Assembly (NCBI GenBank): GCA_009780285.1
Contig: WRAL01000044.1
Span: forward strand, 1-8,693
From: Treponema sp.
GTDB taxonomy: Bacteria; Spirochaetota; Spirochaetia; Treponematales; Breznakiellaceae
DNA length: 8,693 nt
Reading direction: 5' to 3'
The position numbers and the translations under genes are program-made. Shown one piece after another: positions 1 through 5,391 of the stretch (the first letter of the stretch is position 1; every line of letters starts with the position of its first letter). The notes beneath the pieces are model-generated. The model worked only from the letters and a program-made list of their open reading frames with translations, ran no database searches and was not told where the DNA came from.

Positions 1-95
1 CCGGCGGAAAAAAGCCGGGAAAAAGGCTCGACCGGCGCCTCGGCGTATTCCAGCGGGGCGCGCAGGTCCAAAAGAAGGAATCCCGTTTCCTCCAT
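1..95 (-). CDS. Rhodanese-domain protein, N-terminal fragment (possibly tRNA 2-selenouridine synthase-like)
   Basis: The ATG is at 95 on the minus strand and the frame stays open to the left edge, giving 31 residues. The start reads MEETGFLLLDLRAPLEYAEA, which matches the opening strand of a rhodanese domain (LLDvRaPxEya). That motif begins rhodanese sulfurtransferases and tRNA 2-selenouridine synthase (SelU/MnmH). The active-site cysteine and any P-loop domain would lie beyond the edge, so these cannot be told apart. The upstream gene's stop codon ends 9 bases before this ATG, so the two are probably one operon and may be translationally coupled. No strong Shine-Dalgarno is seen. The rhodanese assignment rests on one short motif. 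Confidence 0.5.
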   Translation of the reverse strand, partial: MEETGFLLLDLRAPLEYAEAPVEPFSRLFSA

Positions 96-104
96 CGCGG
101 AAGC

Positions 105-836
105 CTAAAAGTTGGTCAGATAGCAAAGGCCGATAAGCAGGAGCGCCCAGCAATATTCGTCGCTCTCCGGCGTCGTCGCGCCCGGCGCCATAGCGACGAT
201 GCGGGCGCCGTACCACCAAAAAAGGCCCATCTCTATGTCGATGCGAAAAGTGTATTCGGTAAAATCGGCGCCGGCGCTTTGATCCCCAAAAAGGAGGTAG
301 GCCAGCTCGCTCAGAATCGTCCCAAATTCCCCAATCGCGCGGGGAAAATCGCCCTGCTCGATCAGCGCGACGAGCGGTGAAAGCTTGTCCTGAAGTTTTT
401 CCTTTCGCAGCTCGTCGGTTTTTTCGACCCAGGTCTTCTGTATTAGAAGATCCAAATTATTGCGGAAATGGCCCAGAAACTTGCGCATGGCCTCGTCGTC
501 CCGGCCGACGGACATAAGCCGCTCGTACTCGGCGCCAATTCCCAGGGCCTTGGCAAAACCGGCCGAGGCGGCGGCGCTTGGACAGGGCGCCCCGCTTGGG
601 GGAAACAGGCTTTCCGCCACATGGCGGCATTCGTTCGGAAGAACAAAAATTACATCAGCGCTCGCGCCGTCGGGGTTCTCCTTCATGGCTTTAAAATGCC
701 GGCTTGACGAAAAATAGTCAACCTCCCCGGAAAGCGCCCCCGCGCGCCCTTCGCCAAGCGAAACAATCAATTGCCGTATTGGCCCAAAACCGTCGCCCGC
801 TTCGCGGCTGCGCGCCGACTTGATCGGAGGGTCCAT
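105..836 (-). CDS. Hypothetical protein, unrecognised family
   Basis: This reading frame of about 243 residues ends with TAG at 105-107. I do not recognise the family. The first half has a short beta-like stretch (RQLIVSLGEG), then a region with ADVIFVLPN. The middle is charged and probably helical (RNNLDLLIQKTWVEKTDELR), and the C-terminus is hydrophobic and aromatic (GLFWWYGARIVAM, WALLLIGLCYLTNF). No signal peptide is seen. The start is uncertain: ATG at 836 is chosen because the region upstream of it carries the plus-strand tRNA-Asn promoter. ATG at 899 and TTG at 929 are in frame and would give 264 and 274 residues. None has a clear Shine-Dalgarno. The close downstream rhodanese-type gene suggests a joint role, but no function can be assigned. 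Confidence 0.6.
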   Translation of the reverse strand: MDPPIKSARSREAGDGFGPIRQLIVSLGEGRAGALSGEVDYFSSSRHFKAMKENPDGASADVIFVLPNECRHVAESLFPPSGAPCPSAAASAGFAKALGIGAEYERLMSVGRDDEAMRKFLGHFRNNLDLLIQKTWVEKTDELRKEKLQDKLSPLVALIEQGDFPRAIGEFGTILSELAYLLFGDQSAGADFTEYTFRIDIEMGLFWWYGARIVAMAPGATTPESDEYCWALLLIGLCYLTNF

Positions 837-892
837 CGACAATGGATGCCAACGGTCAAGGCCAGAAAATTTCGCGCGACGGGAAAAGGCGC

Positions 893-921
893 TTGACATT
901 TTCCCGAAAAAATCCGATAGT
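893..921 (+). promoter_or_regulatory. Promoter of tRNA-Asn
   Basis: A perfect -35 box TTGACA (893-898) is followed by a 17-base spacer and a -10-like GATAGT (916-921). The predicted transcription start near 928 leaves a leader of about 6 bases before the mature tRNA at 934. The promoter overlaps the upstream alternative starts of the divergent minus-strand gene. Confidence 0.8.
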
Positions 922-933
922 GAAGACAAGCAA

Positions 934-1006
934 TCCCCTGTAGCTCAGCTGGCAGAGCAAGTGGCTGTTAACCACTGGGTCTGGTGTTCAAATCACCACG
1001 GGGGAG
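934..1006 (+). tRNA. tRNA-Asn(GTT)
   Basis: This is a complete 73-base cloverleaf. The acceptor stem pairs 934-940 with 999-1005 (one T-G pair). The D stem is GCTC/GAGC (943-946/955-958). The anticodon stem pairs 960-964 with 972-976 around loop CTGTTAA, giving anticodon GTT at 967-969. The T stem pairs 982-986 with 994-998 around TTCAAAT, and the discriminator base is G1006. The 3' CCA is not encoded. The gene has its own promoter and terminator and so is a stand-alone transcription unit. Confidence 0.97.
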
Positions 1007-1012
1007 CTTTTG

Positions 1013-1037
1013 GCCCGTCTTAGGACGGGCTTTTTTT
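1013..1037 (+). terminator. Intrinsic terminator after tRNA-Asn
   Basis: The stem GCCCGTC (1013-1019) pairs perfectly with GACGGGC (1024-1030) across a TTAG loop and is followed directly by seven T residues (1031-1037). It starts 6 bases after the tRNA. The opposite strand has no T-run after the hairpin, so it should not terminate the minus-strand toxin-antitoxin transcript. Confidence 0.92.
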
Positions 1038-1079
1038 GTGGGCAAGAAGGGGCGATTGGCTCAATAACAGTCTGGCGGA

Positions 1080-1497
1080 TCACCTGAACCACATGATGGC
1101 GATGTTCTCATTTTGCTCTATGGCGGAAAATTCGTGATGATCCGAGGTTATCAACGGCTCTCCGGCAGAGGACGCAAGCCCCAGAGCGATCGCATCGGCC
1201 AAAGAAATTCCGTAAGTCGCCTTTAGCCGTCCTGCTTCAAAGAAGACGAGATCATCCAGCTTCCCCCACAATCCGAATGGGCAAGGACAGTACATCCAGA
1301 AGTATTTCCTCCGCCTTCTCCCTGCCGTCGTTACCGTAGAAGCCGTAATAAACTTCCAGAAGATTGTATTTGCTCATAATGAGGCGAAGCTCGCCTAAAA
1401 GGGACTTTTCGATAAGATCGCTGACACACTCCCATCCTTCCTCGCGCTTGAAGAATGCGATGAGAGCGCAGGCATCAAGCACGTAGCTATTTTGCAT
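1080..1497 (-). pseudogene. PIN-domain toxin (VapC-like) gene, frameshifted at a C5 run
   Basis: Two frames together make one PIN-domain ribonuclease. The 5' part (ATG at 1497, stop at 1252) begins MQNSYVLDACALIAFFKREE and reaches LPIRIVG. The 3' part continues GKLDDLVFFEAGRLKATYG and ends at 1080 with MWFR and TGA. Dropping one base from the C run at 1263-1267 (G run on the coding strand) joins them as IRIVGKLDDLVF, a 138-residue protein, which is normal PIN length. The acidic residues expected in the family are present across both parts: D8, E48, D101 (SLADA) and D119 (TSDHHEF). Known PIN toxins cleave RNA, and the neighbouring antitoxin would neutralise this one. The start overlaps the antitoxin stop by 11 bases, with a weak AGGA upstream (1507-1510). 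As written the product stops after 81 residues and should be inactive. A sequencing error or slippage in the homopolymer would give a functional toxin instead. Confidence 0.85.
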
Positions 1498-1795
1498 TCT
1501 CGCGTTTCCTGTCCCTCAGGCGTTCCTCAAAAAGCCGTTCCGTCGAGAAAGAGCAGTCCCCATATTTTCCCGCCAAACTTCTGATATGGGCAAGACGCTC
1601 CTCGGTCGTTTGCCTGTCGCTTTCGGTCGCTGGTCGACTAAGCCGGACTTCAAATGGGAACCCCTTGTGAATCTGAACTTGGCGAAGAAAAATATTGATG
1701 CCGTCGGACATGGTGATTCCAAGTCCGGCAAAGATCGAATCCGCCTCTTCTTTTACCGCGGCGTCAGTGCGTATTTGTATCGTGGCGTTTGTCAT
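1487..1795 (-). CDS. RelB/DinJ-family antitoxin
   Basis: The product has 102 residues. The N-terminal half (TIQIRTDAAVKEEADSIFAG, then LGITMSDGINIFLRQV) is a typical RelB/DinJ ribbon-helix-helix: a beta strand for DNA contact followed by two helices. The C-terminal half is charged (EERLAHIRSLAGKYGDCSFS, then ERLFEERLRDRKREN), as expected for the segment that wraps the toxin. The ATG at 1795 has an excellent GGAGG (1800-1804) four bases upstream. It is the first gene of the operon and overlaps the PIN toxin start by 11 bases. Family knowledge predicts that it represses its own promoter, and inverted repeats are present there. The pairing is notable because RelB/DinJ proteins are classically paired with RelE/YafQ toxins, not PIN proteins. 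Confidence 0.88.
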   Translation of the reverse strand: MTNATIQIRTDAAVKEEADSIFAGLGITMSDGINIFLRQVQIHKGFPFEVRLSRPATESDRQTTEERLAHIRSLAGKYGDCSFSTERLFEERLRDRKRENAK

Positions 1796-1804
1796 AATGC
1801 CTCC

Positions 1805-1854
1805 ATAGCAAGTATATGGGTGCTATCCTGCAATTGTCAATATAATGGCAGGAT
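1805..1854. promoter_or_regulatory. Two inverted repeats, candidate antitoxin operators
   Basis: ATAGCA (1805-1810) and TGCTAT (1821-1826) form a 6-bp inverted repeat flanking the -10 box. ATCCTGC (1825-1831) and GCAGGAT (1848-1854) form a 7-bp inverted repeat flanking the -35 box. Ribbon-helix-helix antitoxins bind such repeats in their own promoters. The placement fits autorepression, but binding is inferred. Confidence 0.55.
1811..1840 (-). promoter_or_regulatory. Promoter of the antitoxin-toxin operon
   Basis: Reading the minus strand, TTGACA (1840-1835) is followed by an 18-base spacer and TATACT (1816-1811), a near-consensus sigma-70-type promoter. The predicted start near 1804 would give a leader of only about 9 bases that begins with the GGAGG ribosome binding site. 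Confidence 0.8.
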
Positions 1855-1876
1855 GCGGCGGCATCAAACTCCCGGC

Positions 1877-2824
1877 CTAGGGAAAAGCCTTTTCGTCCAG
1901 GCCGAAGCTTTCCTCTTCCGCGCTGCCGGCCGGCTCGACATGGACGACGATGTCGTAAACATTGTCCACGCGCGCCTTGATCGCCGCCTCGACAAGGGAA
2001 GCGATTTTGTGCCCTTCCAGGACCGTTTTTTCCGGCTGAACCTCGATGTCTATGTCAATGTCCCAATAGCCGGCGATGCGCCTCATACGAACTCGGTGCG
2101 GGCTTTCCGCGCCGTCGACGGACTTAACCGCGTCGAAAATAGCCTTGTAAAATTCCCGGCTCGAGCCGCCGTCCATTAATTCGGTGTTCGCTTCGATAAA
2201 AATGCCGATGGCGGATTTAATCACCCAAAGCCCAACCAAAAGCGCCGCTACCGAATCGATCATGCCGATTCCAAAAAACATTGACATTCCAATGCCGGCA
2301 AGAACGCCGGCGGAAAGAAGAACGTCCGCCGACATATTTTTTGCGTTGGCCTTAAGCATAAGCGAGTCGGCCTTTTTTCCCAGCGCATGTTGCGACCAGG
2401 CAAGAAAAAATTTGACAACAATTACGACAAGCGTTACGATTAGCGCCGGCAATTCCGGCGCTTCCCTTTCCGCGCCGGAAATAATATGCCCGGTCGAACT
2501 GATGATAAGCTGCGCGCCGGCGAAAAAAAGCGCGAAGGAAAGAATCGCCGTCGCGACGGTTTCCGCTCGTCCATGCCCCCAGGGATGCCCCGCGTCCGCC
2601 GGCCTTGAAATAATGCGCGAAACCACCAGCGCCATAATCGCGATCGCCACGTCGGTCGAGGAATCGATCCCGTTGCCAATTACCGCGAGGCTCCCCGCGT
2701 AAATGCCGATCGCAATCTGCGCGATCGCCAGCGCCGCGTTTCCGATCAGCGCCGTAAGCGACGCTATTTTTATCAGCCTCGTCTTTTTATCCAGATCAGG
2801 CGCGCCCTGCGCCGCAATTTCCAT
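1877..2824 (-). CDS. Cation diffusion facilitator (CDF) family metal efflux protein
   Basis: This 315-residue inner-membrane transporter exports divalent metal by proton exchange, as known for the family (FieF/YiiP type). About six membrane helices fall within residues 18-215. TM2 holds the metal site D54-SST-D58, followed by the family motif HPWGHGRAE (80-88). TM5 holds N163-MSA-D167, where zinc/iron FieF proteins have HxxxD, so the substrate cannot be taken to be zinc; manganese, iron or another metal is possible. The cytoplasmic C-terminal domain (from about 215) has the usual metal-binding positions H243, D255/D257, H272 and H295. ATG at 2824 is chosen because it gives normal family length. 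The frame continues upstream to 2953, but that would overlap uxaC and adds non-conserved residues. It has only a weak GGA upstream. It diverges from uxaC across an 85-base gap. Confidence 0.9.
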   Translation of the reverse strand: MEIAAQGAPDLDKKTRLIKIASLTALIGNAALAIAQIAIGIYAGSLAVIGNGIDSSTDVAIAIMALVVSRIISRPADAGHPWGHGRAETVATAILSFALFFAGAQLIISSTGHIISGAEREAPELPALIVTLVVIVVKFFLAWSQHALGKKADSLMLKANAKNMSADVLLSAGVLAGIGMSMFFGIGMIDSVAALLVGLWVIKSAIGIFIEANTELMDGGSSREFYKAIFDAVKSVDGAESPHRVRMRRIAGYWDIDIDIEVQPEKTVLEGHKIASLVEAAIKARVDNVYDIVVHVEPAGSAEEESFGLDEKAFP

Positions 2825-2830
2825 TTTTCC

Positions 2831-2904
2831 AGTATGCCGGCAAAGGCCGCGCCTGCGCAAGCCCAACGCGCTGGTTGCGCAGGTGGCGCGCCTCGGCGTA
2901 CTAT
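2831..2904. promoter_or_regulatory. Divergent control region between CDF gene and uxaC, with a 9-bp inverted repeat
   Basis: CCTGCGCAA (2852-2860) and TTGCGCAGG (2875-2883) form a perfect inverted repeat with a 14-base spacer. Each arm contains the self-palindrome TGCGCA, and the two copies are 22 bp apart. Each arm also supplies a TTGCGC placed 18 bases from a -10-like box: TACTAT (2899-2904) toward uxaC and CATACT (2836-2831) toward the CDF gene. Both predicted transcription starts fall within a base of the start codons, so either mRNA could be leaderless. The -35 match is poor (3 of 6), so the promoter assignment is tentative. The repeat itself is certain and is a candidate operator or hairpin. 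Confidence 0.45.
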
Positions 2905-2909
2905 AGGCC

Positions 2910-4388
2910 ATGAAAAAGTTTATGGACGCTAACTTTTTGCTTTCGACGGACATGGCGAAGCGCCTGTACCACGAAGCGGCGGCGCGGCAGCCGATTTTCG
3001 ACTATCATTGCCATCTAAACCCGCGCGAAATAGCCGAAAACCGTCGCTTCGACAACCTTGCCGACATTTGGCTTGGCGGCGATCACTATAAATGGAGGCA
3101 AATGCGCGCCAACGGAATTAGCGAGGAGCTTGTAACCAGAGCGGCGGAGCCTTTCGACAAATTCATGGCATGGGCGCACACCGTTCCCAGGCTGATCGGA
3201 AATCCGCTGTACCACTGGACTCACCTTGAACTGCGCCGCTATTTCGACATAAACGAAACGCTAAACCCAAAAAGCGCTCCGGCGATATGGAAGGCCGCGA
3301 ACGAAAAGCTTGCAAGCGATCCCGAGCTTTCGGTTTTTGGCATATTCGAAAAGATGAACGTAAGCGCCGTGGGAACAACCGACGATCCGGCGGATAGCCT
3401 TGAATGGCACGGCAAGCTAAAAACGCTTGGCGTGGAAGGAACGGCAACTCAAACGCTGCCTTCGTTCAGGCCGGATCGTATCATCAATATCACAAAGCCT
3501 GATTTCGCCGAGTATGTCGCCAAGCTTGGCGAGTCGGCCGGAACGCGCATAGGCTCGCTTGAGGATCTTTTAACGGCGCTGCGATCGCGCATTGATTTTT
3601 TTGATCGCATGGGTTGCGTTACTTCCGATCACGGCCTTGATTTCGCGCCTTTCGCGACGGCCTCATCGGATCCCGTCCTTGCAAGGCCTAATGAAATAAA
3701 CTTTTCCAAGTGGGAAAGCGAAACGGCTGGCATTTTCGCCCTTGCGCTTGAAGGCAAACAGCCCAATGCCCGCGAAAGTGAATCATGGAAAACTTTTATC
3801 ATGAATTTTCTTGGCGGCGAATATGCCGACAAAGGCTGGGCAATGCAATTGCATGTTTCCGCGCTGCGCAACAACAACAGCGCCGCCTTTGATTCGCTCG
3901 GCGCGGATACCGGCTTTGATGCAGCGGGCGACGGCCCGGTCGCCGAAAAGCTTTCGCATTTTATGGACCTTCTGTATTTCCGTGGCAAGCTGCCCAAAAT
4001 AATTTTGTATAGCATTAATATCAAGGATTTTTATCCAATGGCCACGCTTGCCGGCTGTTTTCAAGGCGCCTGTCCCGGCGAAAAAGCCATTCCCGGAAAA
4101 ATCCAGCTTGGCTCTAGTTGGTGGTTTCTCGATCATATCGACGGAATGGAGGCGCAGATTCGCGTCTTGGCGAACACCGGCCTTCTTTCGCGCTTTGTCG
4201 GAATGCTCACCGACTCGCGCAGTTTTCTTTCGTATCCGCGCCATGAATATTTTCGCAGGATTCTTTGCAATATCCTTGGCGCCTGGGCGGAAAACGGCGA
4301 GGCCCCCGACGACTTCGAATTGCTGGCGGGCATGGCGCGGGATATTTCCTTTGAAAACGCCCAAAGGTATTTCGCCCGCCGGAATTGA
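2910..4388 (+). CDS. uxaC: Glucuronate isomerase (uronate isomerase)
   Basis: UxaC isomerises D-glucuronate to D-fructuronate (and D-galacturonate to D-tagaturonate), the first cytoplasmic step of hexuronate breakdown. The 492 residues resemble E. coli UxaC (about 470) along the whole length. The amidohydrolase metal site D31-YH-C-H (H33, H35) is present. Other conserved blocks are GDHYKWRQMRANGI (57-70), IGNPLYHWTHLELRR (96-110), TTDDP (156-160), SDHGLD (239-244), HVSALRNNN (315-323), WWF (404-406) and TDSRSF/RHEYFRR (434-450). The start MKKFMDANFLL aligns with E. coli MTPFMTEDFLL, which supports ATG 2910. Only a poor AGG lies upstream, so translation may start on a short-leader or leaderless mRNA. 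The extra length is partly a small insertion near 387-394 (ACPGEKAI). No other uxa/uxu genes are in the window. The nearest sugar gene is xylB, beyond a tRNA and a methyltransferase. Confidence 0.96.
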   Translation: MKKFMDANFLLSTDMAKRLYHEAAARQPIFDYHCHLNPREIAENRRFDNLADIWLGGDHYKWRQMRANGISEELVTRAAEPFDKFMAWAHTVPRLIGNPLYHWTHLELRRYFDINETLNPKSAPAIWKAANEKLASDPELSVFGIFEKMNVSAVGTTDDPADSLEWHGKLKTLGVEGTATQTLPSFRPDRIINITKPDFAEYVAKLGESAGTRIGSLEDLLTALRSRIDFFDRMGCVTSDHGLDFAPFATASSDPVLARPNEINFSKWESETAGIFALALEGKQPNARESESWKTFIMNFLGGEYADKGWAMQLHVSALRNNNSAAFDSLGADTGFDAAGDGPVAEKLSHFMDLLYFRGKLPKIILYSINIKDFYPMATLAGCFQGACPGEKAIPGKIQLGSSWWFLDHIDGMEAQIRVLANTGLLSRFVGMLTDSRSFLSYPRHEYFRRILCNILGAWAENGEAPDDFELLAGMARDISFENAQRYFARRN

Positions 4389-4402
4389 GGCGCGAAAGGG
4401 GC

Positions 4403-4431
4403 TTGACGCTCGCGCCGGGCCCTGATACAGT
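4403..4431 (+). promoter_or_regulatory. Promoter of tRNA-Arg
   Basis: TTGACG (4403-4408), a 17-base spacer and TACAGT (4426-4431) sit 25 bases before the mature tRNA. The region starts 15 bases after the uxaC stop. An overlapping GATACA (4424-4429) would give a 15-base spacer and is less likely. Confidence 0.6.
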
Positions 4432-4455
4432 GGAAAAAGCTTTAAAAGGCGACGC

Positions 4456-4529
4456 GCGCCCGTAGCTCACCTGGATAGAGCAACGGACTTCGAATCCGTA
4501 GGTAGCCCGTTCGAACCGGGCCGGGCGCA
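4456..4529 (+). tRNA. tRNA-Arg(TCG)
   Basis: This is a complete 74-base cloverleaf. The acceptor stem GCGCCCG (4456-4462) pairs perfectly with CGGGCGC (4522-4528). The D stem is GCTC/GAGC (4465-4468/4478-4481). The anticodon stem ACGGA/TCCGT (4483-4487/4495-4499) surrounds loop CTTCGAA, giving anticodon TCG at 4490-4492, which reads CGA. The T stem GCCCG/CGGGC (4505-4509/4517-4521) surrounds TTCGAAC. The discriminator is A4529 and CCA is not encoded. No intrinsic terminator follows, only a 5-bp hairpin, so transcription may continue into the methyltransferase gene 50 bases downstream. Confidence 0.97.
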
Positions 4530-4542
4530 AGGTAAGAACGGG

Positions 4543-4556
4543 CGACAAACCTGTCG
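4543..4556 (+). other. Small hairpin between tRNA-Arg and the methyltransferase gene
   Basis: CGACA (4543-4547) pairs with TGTCG (4552-4556) around an AACC loop. It has no following T-run, so it is not a convincing terminator. It could be a processing or leader structure. Confidence 0.3.
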
Positions 4557-4578
4557 AACTATTTGAGAAAGAGGCGAT

Positions 4579-5391
4579 ATGGGCAAAGATATTTTCTCCA
4601 AATTGCCAACAAAAGAATTTCCGCCGGTTCTGGAAACGGACCGCGCGGTTTTGTTTAACGGGGACTGCCTGGAAATTCTGGCCTTAATCCCTGAAAATTC
4701 CGTGGACATGATTTTTGCCGATCCTCCCTACATGCTTTCGAACGACGGATTTACCTGCCGGAATGGAAAAATGGCCAATGTGAACAAGGGCCAATGGGAT
4801 AAAAGCAACGGCTTTGAGGAAGACACGGTTTTTCACAATGAGTGGATTCTGGCTTGCCGCCGGGTATTAAAGCCGGAAGGCACGATTTGGATTTCAGGCA
4901 CGTACCACAGCATTTACCAATGCGGCTATTTGCTTCAAAAAAATGATTTTCATATTTTGAACGACATTGTATGGTTCAAGCCGAATGCGCCGCCTAATTT
5001 AAGCTGCCGTTTTTTTACGGCCTCGCATGAAACGCTTTTGTGGGCGCGGAAGGACAAACAGGCAAAACATACTTTTAATTACGACGCAATGAAAAACGGA
5101 ATTTTCCCGGAAGATACGCTAAAAAAAGAAAATACCCAGATGCGATCCCTTTGGTCAATGGCGACTCCAAAAAATCCCGAAAAAGAATTTGGAAAACATC
5201 CCACGCAAAAGCCGCTCGATCTTTTAAAGCGCATTGTTCTTGCCTCTACAAAAGAGGATGACATTATTATCGACCCATTTTGTGGAAGCGGAACCACGGG
5301 CGTGGCTTGCAAATTTTATGCCAATAGATTTTTTATCGGCATGGAAATCGACAAAGAATATTGCGACTTGGCAAAAAGGAGGCTTGCATGA
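4579..5391 (+). CDS. Adenine-specific DNA methyltransferase, beta class (DpnA-like)
   Basis: This 270-residue enzyme transfers a methyl group from S-adenosylmethionine to a DNA base, most likely the N6 of adenine. The catalytic motif DPPY (48-51) precedes the SAM-binding motif DPFCGSGTT (232-240), the order that defines the beta class. HPTQKP (207-212) is the usual segment before the SAM motif. Blocks such as DMIFADPPYMLSNDG, KGQWDK, GTIWISG, APPNLSCRFFT and ETLLWARK closely resemble the M.DpnII second methyltransferase (DpnA), which acts at GATC and also on single strands. Specificity here is only inferred. ATG 4579 has an AGAGG four bases upstream. No restriction endonuclease gene is nearby, so it looks solitary. 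The gene is visibly more AT-rich than its neighbours (19 of 60 bases are G/C at 4921-4980), which suggests acquisition by transfer. Its stop overlaps the xylB start as ATGA. Confidence 0.92.
   Translation: MGKDIFSKLPTKEFPPVLETDRAVLFNGDCLEILALIPENSVDMIFADPPYMLSNDGFTCRNGKMANVNKGQWDKSNGFEEDTVFHNEWILACRRVLKPEGTIWISGTYHSIYQCGYLLQKNDFHILNDIVWFKPNAPPNLSCRFFTASHETLLWARKDKQAKHTFNYDAMKNGIFPEDTLKKENTQMRSLWSMATPKNPEKEFGKHPTQKPLDLLKRIVLASTKEDDIIIDPFCGSGTTGVACKFYANRFFIGMEIDKEYCDLAKRRLA
5378..5382 (+). promoter_or_regulatory. Ribosome binding site that fixes the xylB start
   Basis: GGAGG lies five bases before ATG 5388, inside the last codons of the methyltransferase gene. It favours this start over the in-frame TTG at 5361. 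Confidence 0.85.

Noticed and set aside
1841..1846. TATAAT on the plus strand as a promoter
   Set aside because: No suitable -35 box and no plus-strand gene downstream. It lies within the spacer of the antitoxin operator repeat.
1586..2179. Plus-strand frame of 197 codons
   Set aside because: It is antisense to the antitoxin promoter region and the CDF gene, with no ribosome binding site or recognisable domain.
2825..2953. N-terminal extension of the CDF protein to 2953
   Set aside because: The extra 43 residues overlap the uxaC start on the other strand and contain no CDF feature. ATG 2824 gives normal family length.
4207..4548. Minus-strand reading frame containing RPARFERATYGFEV
   Set aside because: This is the antisense of tRNA-Arg and the end of uxaC. 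The motif is a familiar artefact of translating the complement of a tRNA gene.
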